Assembly (NCBI GenBank): GCA_963530295.1
Contig: CAUSCF010000012.1
Location: forward strand, 1-60,449
Direction: 5' to 3'
DNA length: 60,449 bases
Origin: JABCPE02 sp963530295
GTDB taxonomy: Bacteria; Bacteroidota; Bacteroidia; Flavobacteriales; Weeksellaceae
Positions 15,951 through 24,565 of the stretch are shown here, one piece after another. The notes beneath the pieces were generated by a model that saw only the letters and a list, made by a program, of their open reading frames with translations, made no database searches and had not been told where the DNA came from. The translations under genes were made by a program, and so were the position numbers. The first letter of the stretch is position 1, and every line of letters begins with the position of its first letter.

Positions 15951-17129
15951 ATGAAACAAGATTTTTTCAACTATCAAGCACAGACCTCGCATTTTGCCTC
16001 TGGTTTTGAGGTAGAAAGAGCGGAGGGCAACTATATATATGGTAAAGATGGCAGGGCATATCTGGACTTCGTTTCTGGAATTTCTGCCAATGTACTAGGA
16101 CACTCCCACCCTAAAATCATAAACGCCATAAAAGAACAAGCAGACAAGTACCTGCATGTAATGGTCTATGGAGAATACGCACTAGAAAAACCGGTAGAAC
16201 TGTGCAAACTTTTAGCAAAGGTTACGCCTGACCCGCTGGAAGTTACCTATCTGGTAAACAGTGGTGCAGAAGCCATAGACGGCAGCTTAAAACTCGCTAA
16301 AAGATACACCGGAAGAGAGGAAATCATAGCCTTTCACAATGCCTACCACGGCAACACCCACGGAGCGCTCAGCGTGGCAGGAAATGAATACCACAAGAGA
16401 GCCTTCCGTCCGCTGCTTCCGTTGGTAAATTTCATTCATTTTAATAATGAAGAAGACTTAGCCAAAATCACCGAAAAAACAGCAGGTGTAGTTGTAGAGA
16501 CTATACAAGGTGCGGCAGGTTTCATCACACCAGAAAACGACTATCTGAAAAAACTAAAAAAGAGATGTGAAGAAGTGGGCGCTCTGCTTATTTTAGATGA
16601 AATACAGCCTGGCTTTGGGAGAACGGGAAAACTTTTTGGATTTGAGCATTATGGCATTGTTCCAGATATTTTAGCAATGGGCAAAGGAATGGGCGGCGGT
16701 CTTCCTGTAGGCGCTTTCATGAGCAGTAGAGAAATCATGAGCTGTCTATCTCACAGCCCTAAATTAGGCCACATCACCACTTTCGGAGGAAATCCGCTTA
16801 TCGCCGCTTCTTGTCTGGCTACTTTGGAAGAAATTTTAGAAAGCGGACTACTGGATGAAATAGAAGAAAAAGAAAAACTATTCCGAAAACTTTTGGTTCA
16901 TCCTAAAATAAAATACATCAACGGAAAAGGAATCATGCTGGCGGTCAATCTGGGATGCCCTGACTACTGCATCCGTGTGGTGGAACAATGTATGAAAGAT
17001 GGACTTATCGTATCCTGTCAGCTCTACCGAAATGATTATCTGAGAATTTCTCCTGCGCTTATCCTAAGCAAGGAAGAAATAGAAAAAGGCTGTGCTATTA
17101 TTCTAAATGCCCTTGACAAGGTATCATAA
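15951..17129 (+). CDS. class III (ornithine/acetylornithine-type) PLP aminotransferase
   Basis: The 392-residue enzyme has LDEIQPGFGRTG with Asp216 binding the PLP pyridine nitrogen and LAMGKGMGGG with the Schiff-base Lys245. The NSGAEAIDGSLKLAKRYTGR block is typical of the acetylornithine/ornithine group. The specific substrate is not certain; many flavobacteria carry this gene as a stand-alone annotated aspartate aminotransferase family enzyme. An ATG at 15858 would add 31 residues but would place the promoter inside the gene, so the ATG at 15951 was chosen. Confidence 0.88.
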   Translation: MKQDFFNYQAQTSHFASGFEVERAEGNYIYGKDGRAYLDFVSGISANVLGHSHPKIINAIKEQADKYLHVMVYGEYALEKPVELCKLLAKVTPDPLEVTYLVNSGAEAIDGSLKLAKRYTGREEIIAFHNAYHGNTHGALSVAGNEYHKRAFRPLLPLVNFIHFNNEEDLAKITEKTAGVVVETIQGAAGFITPENDYLKKLKKRCEEVGALLILDEIQPGFGRTGKLFGFEHYGIVPDILAMGKGMGGGLPVGAFMSSREIMSCLSHSPKLGHITTFGGNPLIAASCLATLEEILESGLLDEIEEKEKLFRKLLVHPKIKYINGKGIMLAVNLGCPDYCIRVVEQCMKDGLIVSCQLYRNDYLRISPALILSKEEIEKGCAIILNALDKVS

Positions 17130-17157
17130 CAGAAAAAAGCAAACTCAAAAGACAAAT

Positions 17158-17192
17158 AAAAAGGCGAAAATTTATGATTTTTTGCCTTTTTT
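17158..17192 (+). terminator. terminator after the class III aminotransferase
   Basis: AAAAAGGC at 17158-17165 pairs with GCCTTTTT near 17184-17191, with A/T-rich inner pairing and a following T-rich stretch. Confidence 0.6.
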
Positions 17193-17274
17193 CTTTTATA
17201 GTGACAAAAATCACTTTGACAATATTTTAAAGCTAAAAAAATAATGATATATTGCGCCCCGAAAATGTATATGT

Positions 17275-17661
17275 ATGGCTAAAACTAAAATACAATTTGA
17301 ATTTCCGCTTCACTGCCTTCCAGAAATTCTATTTGAATACATTGCCACTGCAGAAGGGCTGGCAGAGTGGTTTGCTGATGAAGTGACAGAAAAAGGAGAT
17401 GATTTCTACTTCAGCTGGAATGGTGGCCCAAAAGAAAAAGCGACCCTTACCAGATACAAAGTAGAGCAGTCCGTGAGATTCCGATGGGAAGAAGATGAAG
17501 GAACTAAATATTTCTTTGAGCTGAATATTGTAATTGATGAAATTACGAACGACCTTTCTCTGAATGTTACCGACTTCTGTGAAGCTGGCGACGAAGAAGA
17601 AACTCAGCAATACTGGGAAAACCTTATCGAAAATCTAAAAATAAAATTAGGAGCTGCCTAA
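17275..17661 (+). CDS. START-like domain protein (SRPBCC superfamily)
   Basis: This 128-residue protein has an N-terminal FEFPLHCLPEILFEYIATAEG segment and an alternating-strand core (VRFRWEEDEGTKYFFEL), then a long C-terminal helix (YWENLIENLKIKLG). That is the helix-grip layout of START/AHSA1-like proteins, which bind hydrophobic ligands or act as co-chaperones. The ligand is unknown. Its stop overlaps the start of the class IV aminotransferase-like gene by one base. Confidence 0.8.
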   Translation: MAKTKIQFEFPLHCLPEILFEYIATAEGLAEWFADEVTEKGDDFYFSWNGGPKEKATLTRYKVEQSVRFRWEEDEGTKYFFELNIVIDEITNDLSLNVTDFCEAGDEEETQQYWENLIENLKIKLGAA

Positions 17662-18449
17662 TGAATGACAATCGTGCTTTTCTCTATGGCGATGCCGTGA
17701 GCGTGTATTTTTTTGTGAGAAACGGAAAACTCATCCTTACCGAAGAATGCTATTTTTTCCTAATGGCCTCTATGCGAAAGATGAGAATGAATATTCCGCT
17801 TTCTTTCAATCTGGAATATTTCATCGATATTCTTGAACAAAAAATAACTGCCGACGCCCTTGAAAACGCGGTTATTCATTTTTTAGTTTATAGAAATACT
17901 GATGATTTAAATTTAGCCAAATCTCCCGTTCAGTTTTTCATCGAAGCAAAACCGACACAAGATATTTTGCAGATTAGCAAAACTCTGGAAGTAGATTTGA
18001 TTAGAGAAATCACCGTAAACACTAATATTTTAAGCAATATCTTAACTCATTGTCCTGAGAATATTTATGCCGAAATATACGCTGGAGAAAACGAGCTGGA
18101 CGACCTGCTGATTCTAAATCCAAACAAAAGAATTGCAAGGGGAATTTGGGGAAATTTCCTGTTTTTAGAAGGAAACACCATCCGTATCCCGAAACAGACC
18201 GAAGGCGCCTACATTTCGCCGCTGATGGAGAATTTCGTCACTTTCGTTCACAAAAATAGATTAGCCGAAATAGAGCAGGCAGAAATCAGCCCTTTTGAAA
18301 GTCAAAAAGCTGATGAAATCCTAATGATTTCTGACAGAAAAGGGATATTTTCCGTTAGCAAAATCAGAAACAAAGTCTTTGACAACAAGCAATTTAAAGA
18401 CTTTATAAATCAATGGAAAAATAGTTTTGACGCTCCTGAGGAAGCATAA
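17661..18449 (+). CDS. class IV aminotransferase-like protein, apparently lacking the PLP lysine
   Basis: The 262-residue protein has the class IV (IlvE/PabC) fold pattern. ILNPNKRIARGIWGNFLFLEG at 151-171 corresponds to the usual LNxxGxVxEGxxxNIF block, followed by a PKQTEGAYISPLM segment like the TPPLSxGILPG loop. At the position of the catalytic-lysine motif (KTxNYL) it reads VNTNIL at 119-124, so the lysine appears to be missing. The E of VxEG is also replaced. It may therefore not be an active aminotransferase. It is coupled to the START-like gene, which suggests a shared function. The alignment was done by eye. Confidence 0.7.
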   Translation: MNDNRAFLYGDAVSVYFFVRNGKLILTEECYFFLMASMRKMRMNIPLSFNLEYFIDILEQKITADALENAVIHFLVYRNTDDLNLAKSPVQFFIEAKPTQDILQISKTLEVDLIREITVNTNILSNILTHCPENIYAEIYAGENELDDLLILNPNKRIARGIWGNFLFLEGNTIRIPKQTEGAYISPLMENFVTFVHKNRLAEIEQAEISPFESQKADEILMISDRKGIFSVSKIRNKVFDNKQFKDFINQWKNSFDAPEEA

Positions 18450-18450
18450 A

Positions 18451-19503
18451 CTATTTATCATTCTTCTTTCCAAATAGTGCAAAAATAGAAATCAACCCAA
18501 AGACAAGCGTAGCAATAGTCTGTATCAAATGGGAAATCAGCGCATAGGAAATCCCAACTTCCTCGCCCTGAGAATGGCTTTTACCAAGAGAAATAAAAAT
18601 CCCTACAATAGCGATTTTAACCACGATATGGTAAGAACCTGCACCGCCTGAAGTAGGCACCATCATCCCAAGAGTTCCTGCCGTAACCAGCAGAAAACCA
18701 TCGCCAATGGTGAAATCAGAAGTTTCTTTCAAGGCGAAACAAACCAAATACGCCGCAAGAAAATAGCAAATCCATATTCCTGCCGAATGAAGCACAAAAG
18801 CAAGTTTATTTTTGATTTTTCGGACAGCTAAAAAGCCTTCTATCAAGCCTTTAACGAAAGAAATGATTTTCTCTTTAAATTTAATCATAAAAACAACTGC
18901 TCCCAGCAAAAAAAGAACTAAAAAAGCTATTTTTAGATTAAAATAAAACGCATCCAAATCATCTATCCCATGATTTAACAAGAAATTATCCGTGGATGTA
19001 AGTTCCTTTTTTTCAGAGACTTTTCGTGTGGTAAGCAGGTTGTAAAATGATGCTAAAACCTTTCCATTAAAAATAAAGGTCAGAAGCAAAAACAAAAGCA
19101 TAAAAACCAAATCCACCAATCGCTCTATGACTATGGTAGCAATGGATTTTTCTACTGGGACTTTCTCGATTCTGAAAAGAGTGGTCGCCCTCGCGATTTC
19201 GCCGCTTCTTGGAATGGTAAGATTCATCATATACCCAAAGGCTATCGTCCAAAAGGCATTAGAATTACGAATTTGGTAGCCCATCGGTTCTAAAAGAAGA
19301 TTCCAGCGCACCGCACGAAACCAATACGCCAAAACCGCAAAGAAAGCAGACATAAACGCCCAAAAATAATTAATCTCAGCAAAAGACACTTTCACCTTAT
19401 CAAAATCCAAATCACCCAAAGCCAGCCACATAAAAAACACAGCCAAACCCGCTGAAATTAAAATCGTAAAAATATTCTTTATCTGCTTTCTTCTGAGGCT
19501 CAT
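18451..19503 (-). CDS. flippase-like domain membrane protein (lysylphosphatidylglycerol synthase TM family, UPF0104)
   Basis: This 350-residue inner-membrane protein has about eight hydrophobic segments. It carries the family's central pattern: MGYQIRNSNAFWTIAFGYMMN, PRSGEIARATTL and PTSGGAGSYHIVV. It resembles the membrane part of MprF without the synthase domain. Members are thought to move lipids or lipid-linked compounds between leaflets. It is three bases downstream of panD on the same strand, so the two are probably co-transcribed. Confidence 0.82.
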   Translation of the reverse strand: MSLRRKQIKNIFTILISAGLAVFFMWLALGDLDFDKVKVSFAEINYFWAFMSAFFAVLAYWFRAVRWNLLLEPMGYQIRNSNAFWTIAFGYMMNLTIPRSGEIARATTLFRIEKVPVEKSIATIVIERLVDLVFMLLFLLLTFIFNGKVLASFYNLLTTRKVSEKKELTSTDNFLLNHGIDDLDAFYFNLKIAFLVLFLLGAVVFMIKFKEKIISFVKGLIEGFLAVRKIKNKLAFVLHSAGIWICYFLAAYLVCFALKETSDFTIGDGFLLVTAGTLGMMVPTSGGAGSYHIVVKIAIVGIFISLGKSHSQGEEVGISYALISHLIQTIATLVFGLISIFALFGKKNDK

Positions 19504-19505
19504 TA

Positions 19506-19856
19506 TTATTCTAGTAAATTAGTTTTTTCATTAGGAAAAACCACTTTGGGCTCAAAGGTTTTTGCTTCCTCTGGCGTTATCTGCGCGTAGGCTATGATGA
19601 TGACAATATCGCCTTTGTGGGCTTTTCTCGCCGCCGCGCCATTCAGACAGATTACTCCTGATTTTCTCTCGCCTCTTATCGCATAGGTGTCAAAGCGCTC
19701 TCCATTATTGACATTCACCACATAAACCCTCTCGCCGTGGATAATTCCAGAGGCATCCATCAGATCTTCATCTATGGTAATGCTTCCTATGTAGTTCAAA
19801 TTCGCTTCTGTAACGCTTACTCTATGAATTTTTGATTTAAAAACTTCTATTAACAT
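19506..19856 (-). CDS. panD: aspartate 1-decarboxylase (pyruvoyl-dependent)
   Basis: PanD converts L-aspartate to beta-alanine for pantothenate and CoA synthesis. The 116-residue proenzyme has the self-cleavage site Gly24-Ser25 in YIGSITID, where Ser25 becomes the pyruvoyl group. The opening MLIEVFKSKIHRVSVT and the later LNGAAARK block are classic. The start is firm because the family begins at this methionine, yet the promoter core ends only four bases upstream, so the mRNA may be leaderless. Confidence 0.97.
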   Translation of the reverse strand: MLIEVFKSKIHRVSVTEANLNYIGSITIDEDLMDASGIIHGERVYVVNVNNGERFDTYAIRGERKSGVICLNGAAARKAHKGDIVIIIAYAQITPEEAKTFEPKVVFPNEKTNLLE

Positions 19857-19860
19857 GCTG

Positions 19861-19868
19861 CAAAATTA
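19861..19868 (-). promoter_or_regulatory. promoter core (TAATTTTG) for panD
   Basis: The minus strand reads TAATTTTG, an exact TAnnTTTG, four bases before the panD ATG at 19856. Confidence 0.55.
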
Positions 19869-19904
19869 TTGATTTCTTTTTAAACAAGCCTAAGATTTAA
19901 TTAG

Positions 19905-19912
19905 TATTTTTG
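19905..19912 (+). promoter_or_regulatory. promoter core (TATTTTTG) for the DUF2490-like gene
   Basis: This TAnnTTTG match ends 28 bases before the ATG at 19941. It is divergent from the panD promoter. Confidence 0.5.
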
Positions 19913-19940
19913 CAGCCTTAAATTTCTAAATTTTACACTA

Positions 19941-20620
19941 ATGAAAAAGTTAATTTTACTTTCAGCATTATATGGAGTATTTTTTGGTATAAACACTATG
20001 AAAGCCCAAGATGCCGACACCAGAAAATCTTTCTTGACAACAGGAATTTCTATAAACATCCCAAAAGAACACAGCATCACGGTATATGGCGGGGTGAGCA
20101 CATCACCAGAGCATACACAGATAGCCATGGTGATGCCTAATATCAAAATAAATATATTTCCTTCATGCCTCTTTATGTATTTCTAAAATCTCCTCAGGCG
20201 CACAGCAAGGAAGTGAAAGAACACCAAATCAATGCAATGGTGACTTTCTCCCTACCTTTGGACAAACAAAACAAATGGATTTTACAAAACCGAAACACTT
20301 ATTTGCATAGATTCATAGTAGGTGGAGAGGACTTTGATTTTTATAGAGGGCGTTTAGGTATCGTACACAGGGCGAAAATTTTTGATAAACCTGTCAATTT
20401 CTTTGCTCATGATGAAATTTTCATTGACCTGAAAAAAGGCGATTTTGCTAGAAACAGAGTGTATTTAGGAGCGGATATTAAACTTTTCAACTGGCTAAAC
20501 CCACAGTTCTTCTATATTTATCAATCTCATAAAAACCACACAAGTCCGAACAACCACCTTTTCATAGTTGCGGCTATTATTCCTCTTGGAAATCACGGAT
20601 TTTTCGGAGCTAAAAAGTAA
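19941..20620 (+). pseudogene. DUF2490-like outer-membrane protein gene with a frameshift
   Basis: The gene starts with a signal peptide (MKKLILLSALYGVFFG...MKAQ) and runs in one frame to a TAA near 20184. The rest of the protein continues in another frame from about 20150 to the stop at 20620. The span of 680 bases is one short of a whole number of codons, so a single lost base in the A/T run near 20145-20160 explains it. Restored, it would encode about 226 residues with the alternating strands of DUF2490 beta-barrels. It could be a real mutation or a sequencing error. Confidence 0.75.
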
Positions 20621-20678
20621 AAATCAATTAAAATTATCTTAAAATCTTCTAAAAAACCTCATTTTATGCTATAAAAAA

Positions 20679-20709
20679 TTTGGTTTTTGTTTTATTTATC
20701 TTATATTTG
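20679..20709 (+). promoter_or_regulatory. promoter of the HU gene (TTTG, 19-base spacer, TATATTTG)
   Basis: Both Bacteroidota elements are present: -33 TTTG at 20679-20682 and -7 TATATTTG at 20702-20709, separated by 19 bases. The core ends 30 bases before the HU start. Confidence 0.65.
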
Positions 20710-20739
20710 CTGAACATAAATTTATAAAATAACATTATT

Positions 20740-21030
20740 ATGAACAAGTCTGAATTAATCGACGCAATTGCAAAGGATGCAGAAATCACAAAAGTGGCTG
20801 CTAAGAAGGCATTAGAGTCTTTCATTGAGAATGTTACTAACACACTTAAAAAGAAAGATGGTAAAGTGGCATTAGTAGGATTTGGAACTTTTTCTGTAAC
20901 AGAAAGAGCTGCAAGAACTGGTATCAACCCAGCTACTAAACAACCAATCAAAATCGCTGCTAAAAAAGTTGCTAAATTCAAGCCAGGTGCTGAGCTAGCT
21001 GACGCAGTAGCAGGTGCTAAGAAAAAATAA
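20740..21030 (+). CDS. HU-family DNA-binding protein
   Basis: The protein has 96 residues with the HU/IHF fold: two N-terminal helices (MNKSELIDAIAKDAEITK, KKALESFIENV), then GKVALVGFGTFSVTERAARTGINPATKQP, which forms the DNA-embracing arm with its conserved GxNPxT tip. It compacts and bends DNA as a nucleoid protein. It has its own promoter and terminator. Confidence 0.95.
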   Translation: MNKSELIDAIAKDAEITKVAAKKALESFIENVTNTLKKKDGKVALVGFGTFSVTERAARTGINPATKQPIKIAAKKVAKFKPGAELADAVAGAKKK

Positions 21031-21048
21031 TTGATTTTCAATTAAAAT

Positions 21049-21078
21049 AAAAACCGTTGTAGATTTACAGCGGTTTTT
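21049..21078 (+). terminator. terminator after the HU gene
   Basis: A 13-base stem (21049-21061 with 21066-21078, one G-T wobble) with a 4-base loop ends in a run of T. Confidence 0.8.
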
Positions 21079-21097
21079 TATTTCCATCTTTTTATTT

Positions 21098-21105
21098 TAT
21101 CTTTG
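21098..21105 (+). promoter_or_regulatory. promoter core (TATCTTTG) for asnS
   Basis: This is an exact TAnnTTTG match ending 21 bases before the asnS ATG and lying just after the HU terminator. Confidence 0.6.
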
Positions 21106-21126
21106 CTGTTTTAATAATATCATCTT

Positions 21127-22575
21127 ATGAAACGATTAACGATTAAAGAAATTCTTGATAATTACACAAAACATATTCACCACGACATCTGTATCCAAGG
21201 CTGGGTCAGAGCTTTTCGTTCTAATAGATTCATCGCACTAAGCGACGGTTCTACAGCGAATAACATCCAGATTGTAGTGGATTTTGAAAAATTTGATGAA
21301 GAAATTATCAAAAAAATCCATACAGCATCCTCTCTGAAAGTAACAGGAGAAATCGTAGAAAGCCAAGGAGCAGGACAAAATATAGAAGTTTTAGCAAAGA
21401 AAATAGAAATTTTAGGAGATAATTTCACTGATGAGCTAGAAAAAACGGTTCTTCAGCCTAAAAAACACTCTTTGGAACTATTGAGAGAACAGGCTCATTT
21501 GAGATTTAGAACTAATCTTTTCGGAGCTGTGTTTAGAATTCGCCACGCTGTGAGCTTTGCGATTCATCAGTTCTTTAACCAAAACCAATTCTTCTACATC
21601 CACACGCCTCTAATCACAGGAGCTGATGCTGAGGGAGCAGGAGAAATGTTCAAGGTAACGAACTTTGACCTAAATAAAGTTCCAAAAACAGAAGATGGAA
21701 ATGTAGACTACGACCAAGATTTCTTTGGTAAGAAAACTTCCCTTACGGTTTCTGGACAGCTAAATGTGGAAACTGCAGTGATGGGACTAGGAAGAGTTTA
21801 TACCTTCGGGCCTACTTTCCGTGCAGAGAACTCTAATACGACTAGACACCTTGCAGAATTTTGGATGGTGGAGCCAGAAGTGGCATTTAACAACTTGGAA
21901 GACAATATTGACCTTGCGGAAGATTTCTTGAAATATGTAATCAACTATGTATTAGATAATTGCAAAGATGATTTAGAACTTCTTGACAAGAGATTTGCAG
22001 AGGAACAAAAACAAAAACCTGAAAAAGAAAGAGCAGCAGAAGGACTGATAGAAAAACTTCAGAATGTAGTGAAAAAGCGTTTCGTAAGGCTGAGCTACAC
22101 TGAAGCTATCGAGATTTTGCTTAACTCTAAAGAGAATAAAAAAGGTAAATTCCAATTTCCAATAGAGGCTTGGGGAGCAGACCTACAATCTGAGCACGAG
22201 CGCTATTTGGTGGAAAAACACTTTGAAAGCCCAGTGGTTTTATTCAACTATCCAAAGGACATCAAGGCGTTTTATATGAAGCTGAACGATGACCAAAAGA
22301 CCGTTGCGGCTATGGATGTTCTTTTCCCTGGAATCGGTGAAATCATCGGTGGTTCTCAGAGAGAAGAAAAACTAGATGTTCTTGTTCAAAAAATGAAAGA
22401 TATGAATGTGGATGAAGAAGAACTATGGTGGTATCTGGATACTAGAAAATTTGGTTCTGTGCCTCATGCTGGTTTCGGGCTTGGACTAGAGAGATTGGTA
22501 TTATTCGTAACAGGAATGACCAACATCCGTGATGTGATTCCTTTCCCAAGAACACCAAGAAACGCAGAGTTTTAA
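21127..22575 (+). CDS. asnS: asparagine--tRNA ligase
   Basis: This class IIb aminoacyl-tRNA synthetase has 482 residues. The N-terminal OB-fold anticodon-binding domain (about 15-105, QGWVRAFRSNRFIALSDGS) is followed by the catalytic domain with motif 2 in YTFGPTFRAENSNTTRHLAEFWMVEPE. Motif 3 is GFGLGLERLVLFVTGMTNIRDVIPFPRTP at the C-terminus, ending in PRNAEF as AsnRS does. It charges tRNA-Asn. A short unknown gene follows after five bases. Confidence 0.97.
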   Translation: MKRLTIKEILDNYTKHIHHDICIQGWVRAFRSNRFIALSDGSTANNIQIVVDFEKFDEEIIKKIHTASSLKVTGEIVESQGAGQNIEVLAKKIEILGDNFTDELEKTVLQPKKHSLELLREQAHLRFRTNLFGAVFRIRHAVSFAIHQFFNQNQFFYIHTPLITGADAEGAGEMFKVTNFDLNKVPKTEDGNVDYDQDFFGKKTSLTVSGQLNVETAVMGLGRVYTFGPTFRAENSNTTRHLAEFWMVEPEVAFNNLEDNIDLAEDFLKYVINYVLDNCKDDLELLDKRFAEEQKQKPEKERAAEGLIEKLQNVVKKRFVRLSYTEAIEILLNSKENKKGKFQFPIEAWGADLQSEHERYLVEKHFESPVVLFNYPKDIKAFYMKLNDDQKTVAAMDVLFPGIGEIIGGSQREEKLDVLVQKMKDMNVDEEELWWYLDTRKFGSVPHAGFGLGLERLVLFVTGMTNIRDVIPFPRTPRNAEF

Positions 22576-22580
22576 GAATT

Positions 22581-23060
22581 ATGAAAATAACTTATAGAGA
22601 CTATCCCGAATTTGAAGCTGTTGCTAAAATTTGGAACAAATTTGATACAGAAATTTATATTGAATTTGATGAAGAACTAGAAGCAACCAAAGAAGAACAA
22701 AAAAAATATTTTCAGAAAATAGCGGAAAAAATCCAGTGGATAGAAAGCCATAAGGATTTGATTTTAGATACTTTCATTAAAGAAGAATCTATTTTTGAAG
22801 GACTGAATGACTGGATTTCAGAAGAAATAGCCAAAAAAGGAATTGCTGAATATTTTGATGAATTCAGCCTTGATAGAACAATTTCTGAAAAAGAATTTAA
22901 AGAGGCTATCGGCGTTCGTTCTCTTAATTTTTATATTGATAGTGAAGAGATTAGCTGTAGCTTTGATTTAGATGCAGAGCCAAATTATTTCTTTGACCAT
23001 TTAGCCAATATAGAAATAGATGAGAACTACCAGATAGAAATGGGAGGAATCAATGGATAA
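22581..23060 (+). CDS. hypothetical acidic protein, possibly DUF2262-like
   Basis: This 159-residue soluble, acidic protein has no signal peptide or membrane helix. The IESHKDLILDTF segment followed by GLNDWISEE and a strand-rich C-terminal half is reminiscent of DUF2262, but I am not certain. It lies between asnS and rpoN, five and 29 bases away, so it is probably in their transcript. The function is unknown. Confidence 0.65.
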   Translation: MKITYRDYPEFEAVAKIWNKFDTEIYIEFDEELEATKEEQKKYFQKIAEKIQWIESHKDLILDTFIKEESIFEGLNDWISEEIAKKGIAEYFDEFSLDRTISEKEFKEAIGVRSLNFYIDSEEISCSFDLDAEPNYFFDHLANIEIDENYQIEMGGING

Positions 23061-23089
23061 CCTCCTAAAACTAATAAGCTAAAACTGAT

Positions 23090-24550
23090 ATGCTCAAACA
23101 AAATTTACAACTTAAACTTGGTCAAAAACTCGCTCCACAGCAGATTCAGTTAATGAAGTTGATTCAGCTTCATACGCTGGAATTTGAGGAGGAGCTGGAG
23201 CGTGAGTTAGAGGAAAATCCTGCTTTGGAAAAAGTAACAGATGAAAAGGAGGAGGATTATGACAATTTAGGAAACGACTACGAAAGCGAGGGAACGGAGA
23301 GCATAGAAACGGATTTCAATGTAGATGAGTATCTGTATGATGATGAGCCCAGCTACAAAACTGCATCCAGCAACTACTCGCCTGATGATGAGGAGTTTGA
23401 TAACGAAAGTTTATTAACCGAGGGACAGACTATTTATGAGTATCTTTTGGAGCAGATTAGACTTAGTAATATTTCTGATGAAGAGCTAAAAATAGCCGAA
23501 TATCTCATAGGAAACCTTGATAATGACGGGTATCTCCGCAGAGATTTAAAATCCATCGTGGATGATTTGGCTTTCTCACAGGGGATTTATACCGATATTC
23601 CTAAACTAGAATACATTTTAGAAAACTATATCCAAAAACTAGAACCTGCGGGCGTAGGTGCGAGAAACTTACAAGAATGTCTCCTCCTACAAATAGAGAA
23701 AAAAGTAAGTGACAATCCCAATGTAGGCATTGCTGCCAGCATACTGAAAAACCAGTTTGATGCACTGAGCAACAAGCATTATTCTAAAATTATCCAGCGG
23801 TATAATATCGATGAGGAACAGTTGAAAGATGTCCTAGAAGAGATTGCAAAACTTTCACCAAAAGTGGGCGGAAACTTTGATACACAGGCCATTACCATCA
23901 ATCAAGAAATCATCCCTGATTTTATCATTCAGGTAAAGGACAACGAGGTAATTCCGATGCTTAACAATAAAAACGCTCCTACACTGAGGGTTTCTAATGA
24001 ATACAAAGAGATTTTAGAAACATATTCTAATGATAAAAGCTCTGCTGAACACAAACAGGCAGCTCTTTTCATTAAACAAAAATTAGATGCTGCGAAATGG
24101 TATATAGACGCTGTCAATCAAAGACAAAACACTCTGATACAGACCATTACAGCCATTGCTAAGATGCAGAAAGAATATTTCATCACGGGGGACGAAAAAA
24201 ACATCAAACCTATGATTCTGAAAGATATTTCTGACATCACAGGATTTGATATTTCTACTATTTCTAGGGTGGTCAAGAGCAAATATGCTGACACACCGCA
24301 CGGAATAGTTTATCTAAAAAATCTTTTCTCCGATAGTTTGACCAATGATGAAGGGGAAGAAGTTTCCACAAAAGAAATCAAAAACCATCTACAGGAAATA
24401 ATCGACAAAGAAAATAAAAAGAAGCCTCTCACGGATGATGCGCTGGTTACTGCACTGAAAGAAAAAGGGTACAATATCGCCCGAAGAACCGTTGCTAAAT
24501 ACAGAGAACAGCTCAACATTCCAGTGGCAAGACTACGAAAAGAACTTTAA
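23090..24550 (+). CDS. rpoN: RNA polymerase sigma-54 factor
   Basis: Sigma-54 directs RNA polymerase to -24/-12 promoters and needs an AAA+ activator. In 486 residues, region I is at the N-terminus (LKLGQKLAPQQIQLMKLIQLHTLE), an acidic region II follows, then the core-binding domain. The RpoN box ARRTVAKYRE at 464-473 marks the -24 recognition domain. Region I and the box are intact. No enhancer-binding activator is in the window. Confidence 0.97.
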   Translation: MLKQNLQLKLGQKLAPQQIQLMKLIQLHTLEFEEELERELEENPALEKVTDEKEEDYDNLGNDYESEGTESIETDFNVDEYLYDDEPSYKTASSNYSPDDEEFDNESLLTEGQTIYEYLLEQIRLSNISDEELKIAEYLIGNLDNDGYLRRDLKSIVDDLAFSQGIYTDIPKLEYILENYIQKLEPAGVGARNLQECLLLQIEKKVSDNPNVGIAASILKNQFDALSNKHYSKIIQRYNIDEEQLKDVLEEIAKLSPKVGGNFDTQAITINQEIIPDFIIQVKDNEVIPMLNNKNAPTLRVSNEYKEILETYSNDKSSAEHKQAALFIKQKLDAAKWYIDAVNQRQNTLIQTITAIAKMQKEYFITGDEKNIKPMILKDISDITGFDISTISRVVKSKYADTPHGIVYLKNLFSDSLTNDEGEEVSTKEIKNHLQEIIDKENKKKPLTDDALVTALKEKGYNIARRTVAKYREQLNIPVARLRKEL

Positions 24551-24565
24551 AAAACTAATAATATT

